From: Caulobacter sp. FWC26
GTDB taxonomy: Bacteria; Pseudomonadota; Alphaproteobacteria; Caulobacterales; Caulobacteraceae
NCBI RefSeq assembly: GCF_002742645.2
Contig: NZ_CP033875.1
Coordinates: 2,954,001 to 3,018,000 of the forward strand
DNA: 64,000 bases
Direction of reading: 5' to 3'
A model generated the notes under the pieces. It made no database searches. It was not told where the DNA came from and worked only from the letters and a program-made list of their open reading frames with translations. This document shows, one piece after another, positions 1 to 9,693 of this stretch (position 1 is its first letter; the number at the start of each line of letters is the position of its first letter). A program made the translations under genes and the position numbers.

Positions 1-260
1 TCAAGCCAGGCCTTCAGCTCGGCCATAGGCCCAGGCCTCAGTCGATACAGCCGCACCCGGGCGTCGAACTCGGGGTGGCTCTCCTCCACCAGGCCCGACT
101 GACGCAGGGCCCGTAGATGACGGCTCATGGCGGGCGCGCTGAGACCCAGGCTGTCGGCCAGCTCTCCCGCCCGCCGCGGTCGCTCGCGCAGCAGATCCAC
201 CGCGCGCCGGCGATGCGGGTCGGCCAGGGCGGCCAGGGTGCGATCTAGCGCGTCGCTCAT
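1..260 (-). CDS. ArsR-family transcriptional regulator (3' part missing)
   Basis: A winged helix-turn-helix regulator of the ArsR type, cut by the left edge of the window after about 86 residues. The visible part opens MSDALDRTLAALADPHRRR, a typical ArsR first helix, followed by a recognition helix around SAPAMSRHLRALRQSGLV at residues 40-57 and the start of the wing. No metal-binding cysteine pair is visible, so a metal sensor role is not supported. Many such regulators without cysteines sit beside SRPBCC or VOC genes. Its ATG overlaps the stop of the YjbR-like gene by four bases, so the two are probably co-translated with the VOC gene before them. The ligand is unknown. Confidence 0.85.
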   Translation of the reverse strand, partial: MSDALDRTLAALADPHRRRAVDLLRERPRRAGELADSLGLSAPAMSRHLRALRQSGLVEESHPEFDARVRLYRLRPGPMAELKAWL

Positions 261-592
261 GGCGCGGCGTCCAGCAACGTCTTCGGCGCGACGTTGCGCC
301 AGGCGTCGAGCAAGGCCCCGCGCGCCGTCGCCTCATCGCACGCCGACAGACGCAACCGCGTCGCCCCGCCCCTTCCCCAGCCGCCTGGCACGGGAACAAA
401 CACGTCAGGCAAGGCCGCGACCCGCGCCTCCTGCTGGTCGGGCGTCAGCTTGACCATGGCCCAGGCCGCATCCGGATTGCCCAGGGTCGCGAAGATCTTC
501 CCGCACCGGAAGTCGACCGTGCCCATATGCGACGACTCGACCGCCCGAGGCAGGGCCAGGGCCAGGCGCCGGAAATCGTCCGGCGAGATCAA
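257..592 (-). CDS. MmcQ/YjbR-family protein
   Basis: A 111-residue protein of the MmcQ/YjbR family (CyaY-like fold, often called DNA-binding). Family features are the opening MISPDDFRRLALALP, the central FRCGKIFATLG with the invariant lysine of the family, and the WAMVKLTPDQQ strand. The length is normal. No enzymatic role is established for the family. It overlaps its neighbours on both sides by four bases (ATGA), as the middle gene of a three-gene unit with a VOC protein and an ArsR regulator. Confidence 0.85.
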   Translation of the reverse strand: MISPDDFRRLALALPRAVESSHMGTVDFRCGKIFATLGNPDAAWAMVKLTPDQQEARVAALPDVFVPVPGGWGRGGATRLRLSACDEATARGALLDAWRNVAPKTLLDAAP

Positions 593-1044
593 GGCTTGCC
601 GACCGTGATCTTAAGGCCGCTGCGCGTCTCCATCTCATCCATCGAGACTACCTCGACATCGGCCGAGACCGTCCAGAGATGGCCCTCCAAGTCGCGACAG
701 CGATAGGTGCGCGCGCCGTAAAACTGGGTTTCCGGAGCCTGGAGAATCTCCGCGCCGGCGTCTGCGGCCCGTCGGCAATGAGCGTCGACGTCGCCGTCGA
801 TATAGATGTGCACCGTCTGAGTGACCTTGCCGCCCATCGAGGCCGGGCTGGCATGGGCGGGGCTCCATTCGCCGCCGACCATCAGGCGCGAGGCGCCGTG
901 GGTCATCTCGGCGTGGGCGACGCTGGAGTCCTCGCCTTCGATCAGAAAAGTCAGCTCGAAACCGAAGGCGGCTTCCAGCCAGGCCAGAGCCGCCTTCGGA
1001 TCACGGTAAGTGACAGCCGAAACCAGGCCGGGGGAATTGGACAT
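589..1044 (-). CDS. VOC-superfamily (glyoxalase/PhnB-like) protein
   Basis: A 151-residue single-domain member of the vicinal oxygen chelate superfamily. The N-terminal half carries VSAVTYRDPKAALAWLEAAF, the usual beta-alpha start of a PhnB/glyoxalase-like module. The C-terminal half has the strand TVHIYIDGDVDAHCRR and the closing DLEGHLWTVS, where the glutamate-glycine-histidine resembles the metal-side motif of the fold. Substrate cannot be deduced; members include glyoxalases, bleomycin-type resistance proteins and dioxygenases. It is first in a tightly overlapped unit with a YjbR-like protein and an ArsR regulator, so the three probably serve one response. Confidence 0.85.
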   Translation of the reverse strand: MSNSPGLVSAVTYRDPKAALAWLEAAFGFELTFLIEGEDSSVAHAEMTHGASRLMVGGEWSPAHASPASMGGKVTQTVHIYIDGDVDAHCRRAADAGAEILQAPETQFYGARTYRCRDLEGHLWTVSADVEVVSMDEMETRSGLKITVGKP

Positions 1045-1111
1045 GCGCCACTCCTTCTGAATAGGCGTAATATTTAACGCATATCGAAACTATATCCGCA
1101 AGCCACCGCGC

Positions 1112-2734
1112 TCAGCGGCGATCTTCCAGCACCATCGCCGCGCCCTTCTCGGCGATCATCACGGTCGGTGCGTTGGTGTTGCCGGAGGTAATGGTCGGCA
1201 TGACCGAGGCGTCGATCACGCGCAGCCCCTCAACGCCCCGGACACGAAGACGGCCGTCGAGCACCGCCATTCGATCGTCGTCGGGCCCCATGGCGGCCGT
1301 GCCGACGGGGTGGAAGATCGTCGTCGCCAGCGCCTTGGCGGCGGCGAGAAGGGCCGTGTCACCCTCGACGTCAGGGCCGGGACGGAAGGCCTCGGGCTGA
1401 TAGGCCGCCAAGGCCCCCTGCCCCATGATCCGGCGGGCCCACTTCAAAGAGTCGACCGCCACGCGTCGATCCTCGTCCGTGGCGAGGTAGTTCGGATCGA
1501 TCCGGGGCGGATGCTCAAGTCCAGGGCCCGACAGCGTCACCGAGCCCCGGCTCGTCGGGCGCAGATTGCAGACGCTGGCCGTCACCGCGCCGAACCGATG
1601 CAGACCCTCGCCCCAGCGATCCAGGCTGAGCGGCTGGAAGTGGAACTCCAGATTGGCGGTCTCGGACGCCGGGCCCGAACGGCAGAACATCCCCAGCTGC
1701 GACGGAGCCATCGTCAGCGGGCCCGAGCGGCGCAGCAGATAGTCCAGACCCATGCCGGCCCGGCGAAGGAGATTGGCGTAGTCGGTGTTCAGGGTCCGCA
1801 CGCCCCGCACCTTGAACACCGGACGGATCTGAAGGTGGTCTTGCAGATTGGCGCCAACGCCCGGCAGGTCGTGGGTCACGGCCACGCCGACCTGCGCCAA
1901 GGCCGCGCCAGGGCCGATCCCCGAACGCTGCAGGATCACCGGCGAGCCGATCGCCCCCGCCGCCAGGATCAACTCGCCCGACACCCTGGCGGTCACCGCC
2001 TGACCGCCTCGACGCCCGTGCAGGCCGCGAACCCGCTTGCCGTCGAACACGAGCCGTTCGACCTCAACACCCTTCACCAATCGAAGGTTAGGGCGGCTCA
2101 GGATCGGCTTCAGGAACGCGGTGGCCGTGCTCCAGCGACGTCCCGCGCGCTGGTTGACCTGGAAGTACGACGAGCCCTCGTTATCGCCGCCGTTGAAGTC
2201 GTCGATCTGGGCGACGCCCGCCTGCTCGCCCGCGCGGCGGATGGCGTCCAGCACGTCCCAGCGGACGCGCGGGTGCTCGACCCGGTACTCGCCGCCGGCC
2301 CTGTGGTGCTCGCCCTGAGGGTCGATATGGTCCTCGTGCCGCAGGAAATAGGGCAGCACGTCCGACCAGCCCCACCCGGCCAGCCCGCGCTCGCGCCAGC
2401 CGTCATAGTCGCGAGCCTGCCCGCGCATATAGATCATGGCGTTGATCGCCGAGGAGCCGCCGATCACCTTGCCGCGCGGATAGGCCAGAACCCGTCCGTC
2501 CAAACCCGCCTGCGGCGTGGTCTCCAGCATCCAGTCGGCGCGCGGGTTGCCGATCGCGAACAGGTAGCCGACCGGGATATGCAACCAGATCCAGTCGTCG
2601 TCGCCACCAGCCTCCAGCAGCAAGACCTTATGGCGCGGGTCCGCCGACAGCCGATTGGCCAGCAGGCATCCCGCCGAGCCCGCCCCGACGATGATGTAGT
2701 CGTACTCGCCCAGATCCGTCGTTTCGCTGCCCAC
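1112..2734 (-). CDS. GMC-family FAD-dependent oxidoreductase (choline dehydrogenase-like)
   Basis: A 540-residue glucose-methanol-choline oxidoreductase that would oxidise an alcohol using FAD. The dinucleotide-binding motif GAGSAG is at residues 17-22, followed by the GMC signature [20 protein letters not shown] near residues 80-100. The C-terminal block [13 protein letters not shown] contains the probable catalytic histidine, and [14 protein letters not shown] the partner asparagine. I chose the GTG at 2734 because GGAGGA lies nine bases upstream and the flavin fold begins directly after it; the frame stays open further upstream but those residues look noncoding. No betaine aldehyde dehydrogenase or BetI regulator is nearby, so choline itself is not indicated and the substrate is unknown. 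Confidence 0.92.
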   Translation of the reverse strand: MGSETTDLGEYDYIIVGAGSAGCLLANRLSADPRHKVLLLEAGGDDDWIWLHIPVGYLFAIGNPRADWMLETTPQAGLDGRVLAYPRGKVIGGSSAINAMIYMRGQARDYDGWRERGLAGWGWSDVLPYFLRHEDHIDPQGEHHRAGGEYRVEHPRVRWDVLDAIRRAGEQAGVAQIDDFNGGDNEGSSYFQVNQRAGRRWSTATAFLKPILSRPNLRLVKGVEVERLVFDGKRVRGLHGRRGGQAVTARVSGELILAAGAIGSPVILQRSGIGPGAALAQVGVAVTHDLPGVGANLQDHLQIRPVFKVRGVRTLNTDYANLLRRAGMGLDYLLRRSGPLTMAPSQLGMFCRSGPASETANLEFHFQPLSLDRWGEGLHRFGAVTASVCNLRPTSRGSVTLSGPGLEHPPRIDPNYLATDEDRRVAVDSLKWARRIMGQGALAAYQPEAFRPGPDVEGDTALLAAAKALATTIFHPVGTAAMGPDDDRMAVLDGRLRVRGVEGLRVIDASVMPTITSGNTNAPTVMIAEKGAAMVLEDRR

Positions 2735-2805
2735 GCGTGATGGTCCTCCCCGGCGCCAGACTGCCGCCAGCGCCGCCGCCTGGGAAGCGGCTTGCAGCTT
2801 GCGGG

Positions 2806-4035
2806 CTAGCGCAGCGCTTGGCGAACCACCTTCAGCGAGCCGTCGGTCTTTTCGGGACGAACGCCCGTCACCTTGGCCAGCAGCGCATAGACGTCGACAT
2901 TGTCGAACACCGGCAGCGCGACGCCCGACTTGAACGACGGGCCGTGAGCCACGAAGACCGCGCGCATGGTCGGATCGTAAGGATCGAAGCCATGGGCCCC
3001 GCCGTCCTTGCCGTCCCACTCGCTCGGCTTTCGCTTGGCCGCCGCCGTGGTCGTGTACCAGCCCGTCTCCGACAGGCAGACAATCGCGGGGACCCGAGGG
3101 TTTCGGCCATAATTGAAGCGGGCTGGTACGCGGTTCTTCTTCCAGCAGCTCATATGCGGCAGGGGTTTGGACAGAAACGCCTTCTCGACCGCCCTGCGCT
3201 CGCCCGGCTCGGGCGAAAACGACGTGACAGCGCCAGTCGTCACCAACTGGATCTTCGAGACATCGACAAGATCGTCCAGCACCACGCGATTGGCGGCCGG
3301 CAGCGGAGCCATGCCGTGATCGGCGACGATGACGATGTCGGTGCTCTCGAAACGCCCGCGCGCCTTCAGGCCCTCGACCAGCCGCCCCAAGGCAGCATCG
3401 ACGGACGCGGCCGCAGCGCGGACCTCGGGGGACTCAGGGCCGTAGTGATGCCCCTGGGTGTCGACGATGTCGAAATAGAGGGTCGAGAAGGCGATCGGCG
3501 GGCCATCGGCGCTGTCCAGCCAGGACAGCACCTGATCGACGCGGGCCTCATGAGACATGGTCGCATCGAACTTGACCCAGCGTGAGGGGCGCACGCCGTC
3601 GATCTCGACTTCGGAGCCGGGCCAGAACATCGCCGCCGCGCGTTTGCCCTGCTGTTCGACCGAAACCCAGAACGGCTTGGCCTGGCTCCACCAGCCGGGT
3701 TCCAGGCTGCGCATGGTGAACTTCTCGGCCGAGACGCTGGGATCGATCATGGTGTTGGCCACGATCCCGTGCCGATCAGGCCGCTTGCCTGTGATCAGGG
3801 TGTAGTGGTTGGGAAAGGTCACCGACGGGAACGACGGCCGCATCGCCGCCCGGGCGCCATCCTCGGCCAGAGCCTTCATGACGGGGGTGTCGCCGCGATC
3901 CAGATAGTCGGCGCGGAAGCCGTCGATCGACACCAGGATCGTCAGGTGCGGCGCCTTCTCACGCGCCTCAGTTCCGCCAGCGACGACAGTCAGGCTCAAG
4001 GCCAGAACCAGGGACAGCAGGTGGCGCAGGATCAT
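2806..4035 (-). CDS. Exported type I phosphodiesterase/nucleotide pyrophosphatase (alkaline phosphatase superfamily)
   Basis: A 409-residue ectonucleotide pyrophosphatase/phosphodiesterase-like enzyme with a cleavable signal peptide (hydrophobic stretch [16 protein letters not shown], likely cleaved near residue 24). Metal and catalytic motifs follow the superfamily: [13 protein letters not shown] supplies the first aspartate, [20 protein letters not shown] holds the nucleophilic threonine in [19 protein letters not shown] supplies an aspartate and histidines, and VADHGM the last aspartate-histidine pair. Such enzymes hydrolyse phosphodiester or pyrophosphate bonds in nucleotides or lipids in the periplasm. 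I placed the start at the methionine before the signal peptide; an upstream ATG at 4077 would add 14 residues. It is separated by 71 bases from the GMC gene downstream. Confidence 0.88.
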   Translation of the reverse strand: MILRHLLSLVLALSLTVVAGGTEAREKAPHLTILVSIDGFRADYLDRGDTPVMKALAEDGARAAMRPSFPSVTFPNHYTLITGKRPDRHGIVANTMIDPSVSAEKFTMRSLEPGWWSQAKPFWVSVEQQGKRAAAMFWPGSEVEIDGVRPSRWVKFDATMSHEARVDQVLSWLDSADGPPIAFSTLYFDIVDTQGHHYGPESPEVRAAAASVDAALGRLVEGLKARGRFESTDIVIVADHGMAPLPAANRVVLDDLVDVSKIQLVTTGAVTSFSPEPGERRAVEKAFLSKPLPHMSCWKKNRVPARFNYGRNPRVPAIVCLSETGWYTTTAAAKRKPSEWDGKDGGAHGFDPYDPTMRAVFVAHGPSFKSGVALPVFDNVDVYALLAKVTGVRPEKTDGSLKVVRQALR

Positions 4036-4206
4036 CGTCAGGCTCAATCTGAAACTTCGGTCTCGCCGGTCATCCATGGCCCAGATTGCAGGCGTATGAC
4101 GATCGGCGTTTTCCGGCGGATGACACCCTCTTAACTTGGCGGTCGCGGCCGCGCTCGCCATAGTCGCACCGTCGAGCCGACTCGTTTCGGCGCCCGGAAC
4201 CGCTTC

Positions 4207-5124
4207 ATGTCGATCGCCCTGGAGGCCGCCGGCCTCACCAAGACGTATGGGGCGGTGCGCGCCCTCGACGACTTCTCCATCGCCATTCCCGCCGGCGGCG
4301 TGTTCGGGGTCCTGGGCCCCAACGGCGCGGGCAAGAGCACCCTGTTCCGGATCGCGCTGGGCCTCGTGCGCCCCACCAGCGGCTCGGCGCGCCTCTTCGG
4401 GGCCGCGCCGGGCGACATTACCGCTCTGCGCAAGGTCGGGGCCATGATCGAGACCCCGCGCTATCCGCCCTATCTGACGGCGCGCGACACCCTGAAGATG
4501 CTGGCCCTGGAAAGCGGCAAGGCCGACGCCGACATCGGCGGCTGGCTGGAGCGGGTCAGCCTGACCCACGCCGCCGACCGCGCCACCAGCGGCTTCTCGG
4601 TCGGCATGAAACAGCGCCTGGGCCTGGCCGCCGCCTTCCTGACCAAGCCCGAACTCGTCATTCTGGACGAGCCGACCAGCGGCATGGACCCGGCGGGCAT
4701 CCAGGAAATCCGCGCCCTGATCATCGATCTGGCCAAGATCGAAGGCGTCACCGTCATCCTGGCCAGCCACCAGCTGGACGAGGTCAAGCGCGTCTGCGAC
4801 CGAGTCGCCATCCTGTCGCGCGGCAAGGTCGTGGCCGAGGGCGGCGTGGCCGAACTGACCGCCGGCGAGGCCCGCCTGCGCCTGACCCTGGCCTCTCCCC
4901 TCGCTCCGGCGCTGGCGGTTCTGGGCGATCGCGGCGAAGCCGACGGACGGGACGCCGTTTTGGCCGATATTCCCCGCGCCGAGGCCCCCGCTGTCATCCG
5001 CGGGCTGGTCGAGGCGGGCGTCGATATCATTGAGGCCCGCTGGCGCGAGGTCGATCTGGAGGGCGTCTATCTGAAATCCCTGGGCCAGACGCCGACGGCC
5101 GCCACCTCGGAAGGAGCCGCCTGA
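4207..5124 (+). CDS. ABC transporter ATP-binding protein
   Basis: A 305-residue ATPase subunit of an ABC-2 type transporter. Walker A is GPNGAGKST at residues 37-45. The signature motif is the variant FSVGMKQR, Walker B is LVILDEPTSGMD, and the H-loop is in LASHQLDEVKR. The C-terminal ~70 residues are the usual accessory region of DrrA/CcmA-like ATPases. It shares a four-base ATGA overlap with the following permease gene, so the two surely form one transporter, with homodimers of each in the membrane complex. Cargo is not evident; related systems export drugs, lipids or peptides. Confidence 0.92.
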   Translation: MSIALEAAGLTKTYGAVRALDDFSIAIPAGGVFGVLGPNGAGKSTLFRIALGLVRPTSGSARLFGAAPGDITALRKVGAMIETPRYPPYLTARDTLKMLALESGKADADIGGWLERVSLTHAADRATSGFSVGMKQRLGLAAAFLTKPELVILDEPTSGMDPAGIQEIRALIIDLAKIEGVTVILASHQLDEVKRVCDRVAILSRGKVVAEGGVAELTAGEARLRLTLASPLAPALAVLGDRGEADGRDAVLADIPRAEAPAVIRGLVEAGVDIIEARWREVDLEGVYLKSLGQTPTAATSEGAA

Positions 5125-5954
5125 TGCTCGCCGACGCCATCGCCGCCGAACGTTTCCGCCTGCTGCGCGACCGCGCCGCCGTCTTCTGGGGCTTCTGCTT
5201 CGCGCCGCTGGTGGGCTTTGCCCTCAGCATCGGCGGGGATCTGTTCCTGCGCTTCGTCATCAAAAAGCCGATGCCGGGCCTGACCGTCGGCCTGATCGAC
5301 CAGGTGTTGAAGGCGCTGTCGGACGGCGCGTCGACCTTTGGCGCGCTGTTCCTGATGATCGGCGCCGCCGCCGTGCTGGCCGGCGACTATCGCTGGGAGA
5401 CCTGGCGGCTGCTCACCCCGCGCAACACCCGCCAAAACCTGCTGCTGGCGAAGCTGATCGTCGTCGGCGAGGCGGTGTTCTGGAGCCTGCTGCTGACAGG
5501 CGTCCTGTCGGCGCTGGCGGCCGTGATCGGCGCCGCGATCAACAGCAAGAGCCTGACTGTGTCGATGTTCGACCGCAACCTGTTCGACATCATCGGCGTG
5601 CTGGCCATCACCTGGCTTGAGGCCATGACCCTGGCGTCCCTGGCCGCGTGCGTCGCGATCCTGTCGCGCTCCACCATGGGCGTGGTGATCGCGTGCCTGG
5701 GCTTCCGGTTCGTCCAGACGATCCTGGCAGGCTCTCTGCGGCTGCTGGAGCAAAACGAGGCGCCCAGCTGGAAACTCCTCTCCCTCCCCGTCTACGACGC
5801 CGACCTGCTGCGCGCGGCGCTGCTGGATGCAACAACCCTAGGCCCGGCGAGCGGTTCGGCCGGCGTGGCGCTAGCGGTGCTGCTGGCCTGGGTCGCAGCG
5901 TTGACGGCTGGCGCGGTGTGGCTGTTCCGGCGGCAGGACCTGACGAAGGAGTGA
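5124..5954 (+). CDS. ABC-2 type transporter permease
   Basis: A 276-residue integral membrane protein, the partner of the ATPase encoded just before it with an overlapping stop/start. About six hydrophobic segments are visible, among them AAVFWGFCFAPLVGFALSI near residue 20, GALFLMIGAAAVLAGDYRW, VFWSLLLTGVLSALAAVIGA, and the final VALAVLLAWVAALTAGAVWLF. The segment AGDYRWETWRLLTPRNTR is the coupling-helix-like region common in ABC-2 permeases. The gene ends a two-gene unit; the next gene starts 93 bases downstream on the same strand and looks unrelated. Confidence 0.88.
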   Translation: MLADAIAAERFRLLRDRAAVFWGFCFAPLVGFALSIGGDLFLRFVIKKPMPGLTVGLIDQVLKALSDGASTFGALFLMIGAAAVLAGDYRWETWRLLTPRNTRQNLLLAKLIVVGEAVFWSLLLTGVLSALAAVIGAAINSKSLTVSMFDRNLFDIIGVLAITWLEAMTLASLAACVAILSRSTMGVVIACLGFRFVQTILAGSLRLLEQNEAPSWKLLSLPVYDADLLRAALLDATTLGPASGSAGVALAVLLAWVAALTAGAVWLFRRQDLTKE

Positions 5955-6047
5955 GGGGGCCGCCCAGGACACCCAGGTGGCATCGTGGGCGATAGGCGAC
6001 CCTTGCTCATAACCCCCCGGTTTCGGCCGTGCGACACCGAGAGCAGA

Positions 6048-6989
6048 ATGCGTAACCCAGGACTGACCTTGCTTCTGTGTGGGACCCTGTTGGCGAGTTG
6101 CGCCAGCGCGCCCCGCCCGGACGCCACGCGACTGGCCCCATGGAGTCGGGTGTTGCGAGACCAGCAACCGGACGAAGCGCTCGCGGTCGTCTATCGGTGG
6201 CGAGGACGGAACTTGGTGTTCGTGGGCGCTAAACATTCGACGCGCTCGGATAGCCATACGTTCAAGCTCATCGCAGAGGCTTACGCGCGCGAGCATTTCA
6301 ACGCCCTCATCGCCGAGGGTTTCCCCTATTCGCGAGGGCCGAACGCGCCGCGCACCCTGCGTTGGCTCGAGAGCCAGACCGAGACCGATGGCTTTGTGGT
6401 GGGAGGCGAAAGCGTTCCGGCTTTACGCGGCGCCGTTCAACAGCAGGCGCGCATTTGGGGCGGCGAACCCGACGATAGCGATGTTCGCGATCGCACGCTC
6501 GCGGACGGCATCTCGGCCATTGACCTGCTGGGCTTCTATACCCTCCGCTCCGTGCCTCAATGGATCAGAGAGCAGAGGATCACTGATGGCGGAGATCCCC
6601 GTGTGACGGCGCTCATCGAGAGCGAACTGATCCGCAATAGAAGTCGGCTGGGGCTGTCCGAGGCGCTGCTGCCCGACTACGCCGCGTGGGCGGACTGGTA
6701 CAAACAAGCGAACGGTCAAGCCTTCGACCGCAACTTCAAGCTCGAAGAAGTCGGCCCGCTGGTTGATGGCGACTTCAGCACCAACAAGATTTCGGCGGCG
6801 GTCGGGCGCGCGCGCGACGCGTTCCTCCTGAGCGTCATCGCCGATCATCTCGGCAGGGGCGAGACCGTTCTGGTCGTGTTCGGCGCGAGCCATCTGACGA
6901 TCTTGCGCCCTGCGCTTGATCACATGTTGGGCAAACCCTGCTACGTCGGCGCGAGTCTGGGGCCGGCGCCGACATCCTGCTTCGAATAG
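6048..6989 (+). CDS. Putative lipoprotein of TraB/TIKI/ChaN-like fold
   Basis: A 313-residue protein with a lipoprotein signal (TLLLCGTLLASC, cysteine at about residue 18), so probably membrane-anchored outside the cytoplasm. I do not recognise the family firmly. The order of motifs matches the TIKI/TraB/ChaN/erythromycin-esterase clan: an early strand ending LVFVGAKHS, a helix-strand with NALIAEGFPYSRG, then GGESVP, and near the C-terminus an RDAFLLSVIADHL helix followed by VLVVFGASHLTILRP, like the closing GxxH of TraB proteins. That clan includes metalloproteases and haem-binding proteins; no activity can be asserted. I chose the ATG at 6048 because it begins the signal peptide. Confidence 0.7.
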   Translation: MRNPGLTLLLCGTLLASCASAPRPDATRLAPWSRVLRDQQPDEALAVVYRWRGRNLVFVGAKHSTRSDSHTFKLIAEAYAREHFNALIAEGFPYSRGPNAPRTLRWLESQTETDGFVVGGESVPALRGAVQQQARIWGGEPDDSDVRDRTLADGISAIDLLGFYTLRSVPQWIREQRITDGGDPRVTALIESELIRNRSRLGLSEALLPDYAAWADWYKQANGQAFDRNFKLEEVGPLVDGDFSTNKISAAVGRARDAFLLSVIADHLGRGETVLVVFGASHLTILRPALDHMLGKPCYVGASLGPAPTSCFE

Positions 6990-7035
6990 AAGCCGCCGGG
7001 AACTCGCCCGAAGGGGCTCAGACGCTGAAAGCCAA

Positions 7036-7066
7036 AGAAAAAGGCCCCGGATCGCTCCGGGGCCTT
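7036..7066 (-). terminator. Intrinsic terminator after rplQ
   Basis: On the minus strand, 26 bases past the rplQ stop, a perfect ten-base-pair stem (AAGGCCCCGG / CCGGGGCCTT) with a six-base loop is followed by a T run (TTTTTCTTT). This ends the rpsM-rpsK-rpoA-rplQ unit. It also lies tail-to-tail with the lipoprotein gene on the other strand. Confidence 0.9.
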
Positions 7067-7091
7067 CTTGCTCAGCCGAGGCTGAAATCTC

Positions 7092-7505
7092 TTAGTCTTC
7101 GGCTTCGTTCGCGTAGACCGGACCGGAGTCCTTGCCCTTTTCCGAGACGTCGCGGTCGACGAATTCGATCACGGCCATCGGGGCGTTGTCGCCATAGCGG
7201 AAGCCGGCCTTCAGGACGCGGATGTAGCCGCCCTGACGGTCCTTGTAGCGCGGGCCGAGGACCGCGAAGAGCTTGCCGACTTGTTCGACGTCGCGAACCG
7301 AGCTGATGGCCTGACGACGGGCGTGCAGGTCGCCGCGCTTGGCCAGGGTGACCAGCTTTTCGACGATCGGACGCAGTTCCTTGGCCTTGGGCAGGGTGGT
7401 GACGATCTGCTCGTGCTTGATCAGCGAGGCCGACATGTTGGCGAACATGGCGGTGCGGTGAGCCGAGGTGCGGCCGAGTTTACGGTGAGCCTTACCGTGA
7501 CGCAT
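7092..7505 (-). CDS. rplQ: 50S ribosomal protein L17
   Basis: A 137-residue L17, last gene of the alpha operon. The start [17 protein letters not shown] is diagnostic and the core is followed by the strand [19 protein letters not shown] typical of the C-terminal half. L17 sits near the polypeptide exit tunnel. It follows rpoA by a 188-base gap that is longer than most in the block and GC-rich, with no gene visible in it. Confidence 0.98.
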   Translation of the reverse strand: MRHGKAHRKLGRTSAHRTAMFANMSASLIKHEQIVTTLPKAKELRPIVEKLVTLAKRGDLHARRQAISSVRDVEQVGKLFAVLGPRYKDRQGGYIRVLKAGFRYGDNAPMAVIEFVDRDVSEKGKDSGPVYANEAED

Positions 7506-7693
7506 TTTGTATCTCCTGGGCGATCAGCCCGAACGGCGCAAAACCAGTGAGCGCCTGATTGTCACCAATCCTGGTCTGTCCCGACCCGGTCAGAGCGAAG
7601 CGCCGGGGCCCTCCACCGCGTTAGCGGCTTCAAAAGGCCCAGGCCGCATCCCGAAAGACGCGGCCCGGATTAAGCGCGTTAGGCTTGGAAGTC

Positions 7694-8710
7694 TTAGATC
7701 TGGTCTTCGAACTTCTTAGCCAGGTCTTCGATGTTCTCCGGCGGCCAGTTCGGCACGTCCATGCCGAGGTGCAGACCCATGCCGGCGAGCACTTCCTTGA
7801 TTTCGTTCAGCGACTTGCGGCCGAAGTTCGGGGTGCGGAGCATCTCGGCTTCGGTCTTCTGGATCAGGTCGCCGATGTAGACGATGTTGTCGTTCTTCAG
7901 GCAGTTGGCCGAACGGACCGACAGCTCCAGCTCGTCGACCTTCTTCAGCAGGGCCGGGTTGAACGGCAGTTCCGGCTTGGACTCGTCGGCCGACTTGGCC
8001 TTCGGTTCCTCGAAGGTGATGAAGATCTGCAGTTGGTCCTGCAGGATCCGGGCGGCGTAGGCCACAGCGTCCACCGGAGTGACGGCGCCGTTGGTTTCCA
8101 CTTCCAGGATCAGCTTGTCGTAGTCCAGCGACTGGCCCTGGCGGGTCGGCTCGACGCGGTAGGCGACGCGCTTGACCGGCGAGTACAGCGCGTCGACGGC
8201 GATCAGGCCGATCGGCGCGTCTTCCGGACGGTTGCGGTCGGCCGGGACATAGCCCTTGCCGTTGTTGACCGTGAACTCCATGCGCACCGAAGCGCCGTCG
8301 TCCAGCGTGCAGAGCACGTGGTCGGGGTTCAGGATCTCGATATCGGCCGGGGTTTCGATCTGACCCGCGGTCACCGGGCCGGGGCCCGTGGCGCGCAGGG
8401 TCATGCGCTTGGGGCCTTCGGCGTGCATGCGCACGGCCAGTTGCTTGATGTTCAGAACGATGTCGACGACGTCTTCACGGACGCCTTCGAGCGAGGAGAA
8501 TTCGTGCACCACGCCATCGATCTGGATGGCGGTGACGGCGGCGCCTTGCAGCGACGAGAGGAGAACGCGACGCAGAGCGTTGCCGAGCGTCACGCCGAAG
8601 CCGCGCTCAAGCGGTTCAGCGACGATACGGGCCTTGCGGGTCGCATCGGCGCCGGTTTCGATTTGCGGCTTCTCAGGACGGATCAGCTCGTTCCAGTTTC
8701 TTTCGATCAC
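7694..8710 (-). CDS. rpoA: DNA-directed RNA polymerase subunit alpha
   Basis: A 338-residue alpha subunit. The N-terminal assembly domain (about residues 1-235) carries [20 protein letters not shown] and the dimerisation segments; the C-terminal domain (about 255-338) has [20 protein letters not shown] and the helix-hairpin-helix [17 protein letters not shown] that contacts UP elements and activators. The linker is acidic/lysine-rich. It lies between rpsK and rplQ as in most bacteria and is expected to be co-transcribed with rpsM. Confidence 0.98.
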
Positions 8711-8787
8711 GTGGTCGGGTCCCTTGAACGCGGCTCGCCGGCCGCGGTTTACGCAGCCGGCGAAGGAAGATTGTGGTCTAAAAAGTA

Positions 8788-9177
8788 CTAGACGCGACGA
8801 CGCTTGGGCGGACGGCAGCCGTTGTGCGGGATCGGCGTGACGTCGCGGATGGTCGTGATGGTCATACCCGCGGCTTGCAGCGCGCGCAGAGCCGATTCAC
8901 GGCCCGAACCCGGACCCGAAACGTTGACTTCCAGCGTCTTCACGCCGTGCTCGGCAGCCTTCTTGCCCGCGTCTTCGGCGGCCATCTGCGCGGCGTACGG
9001 GGTCGACTTGCGCGAACCCTTGAAGCCCATCATGCCGGCCGAGGACCACGAGATCGTGTTGCCCTGGGCGTCGGTGATGGTGATCATGGTGTTGTTGAAC
9101 GAGGCGTTCACGTGCGCCACGCCCGAGGTGATGTTCTTGCGTTCGCGACGTTTAACGCGAGCCGGTTCCTTGGCCAT
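8788..9177 (-). CDS. rpsK: 30S ribosomal protein S11
   Basis: A 129-residue S11 of the platform of the small subunit. It has the conserved [18 protein letters not shown] block and the C-terminal [20 protein letters not shown], where the HNG is the usual isoaspartate-forming site in other bacteria. It lies 13 bases after rpsM in the alpha operon. Confidence 0.98.
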   Translation of the reverse strand: MAKEPARVKRRERKNITSGVAHVNASFNNTMITITDAQGNTISWSSAGMMGFKGSRKSTPYAAQMAAEDAGKKAAEHGVKTLEVNVSGPGSGRESALRALQAAGMTITTIRDVTPIPHNGCRPPKRRRV

Positions 9178-9190
9178 CGGTCAGGCTACC

Positions 9191-9559
9191 TTACTTCTTC
9201 TTGCCGGCGATCGGCTTGGCCGGACCCTTGCGGGTGCGGGCGTTCGTGTGGGTGCGCTGACCGCGGACCGGCAGGCCCTTACGGTGACGCAGGCCGCGAT
9301 AGCAGGCCAGGTCCATCAGACGCTTGATGTTCATCGAGTTCTCGCGACGCAGGTCGCCCTCGACGGTGTAGTCACGGTCGATCGTCTCGCGGATCGCGAG
9401 GACCTCGGCGTCGGTCAGCTGATTGACGCGACGCGCATCCTCGATGCCCACCTTCGTGATGATTTCACGAGCCGACTTTTGGCCGATGCCGTGAATGTAC
9501 TGAAGCGCGATCAAAACGCGCTTGTTCGTCGGGATGTTGACGCCTGCGATACGGGCCAC
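9191..9559 (-). CDS. rpsM: 30S ribosomal protein S13
   Basis: A 122-residue S13, which contacts the tRNAs and L5 at the subunit head. Conserved blocks are [13 protein letters not shown] at the start, the helix-two-turn-helix [10 protein letters not shown] and the basic tail [21 protein letters not shown] chose the GTG at 9559, because it gives the usual S13 N-terminus and AGGAG lies ten bases upstream; an upstream in-frame start would add seven uncharacteristic residues. It is the first gene after a strong promoter-like sequence. Confidence 0.97.
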   Translation of the reverse strand: MARIAGVNIPTNKRVLIALQYIHGIGQKSAREIITKVGIEDARRVNQLTDAEVLAIRETIDRDYTVEGDLRRENSMNIKRLMDLACYRGLRHRKGLPVRGQRTHTNARTRKGPAKPIAGKKK

Positions 9560-9665
9560 GTCTAATGTTCTCCTAGTCACGCACTAAAGACGCGAACGGC
9601 GCGCCCGGCCGGATCAGGGATCCAAACCGGCGCGCACGGATCGCGCCCTTTCGCGGAAGCGCCCC

Positions 9666-9693
9666 GTTATAGGGATCGTTTCGCTTCCGTCAA
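9666..9693 (-). promoter_or_regulatory. Predicted housekeeping promoter of the rpsM operon
   Basis: On the minus strand TTGACG (9693-9688) and TATAAC (9671-9666) are separated by 16 bases, close to the sigma70/sigma73 consensus. It lies 107 bases before the rpsM start and just past adk, in a 246-base intergenic gap. It suggests that rpsM-rpsK-rpoA-rplQ can be transcribed separately from the upstream spc block. Prediction from sequence only. Confidence 0.7.

Noticed and set aside
2735..3019. N-terminal extension of the GMC oxidoreductase by about 95 residues
   Set aside because: The extension is arginine-rich and overlaps the end of the phosphodiesterase gene; a good ribosome site and the flavin motif support the GTG at 2734.
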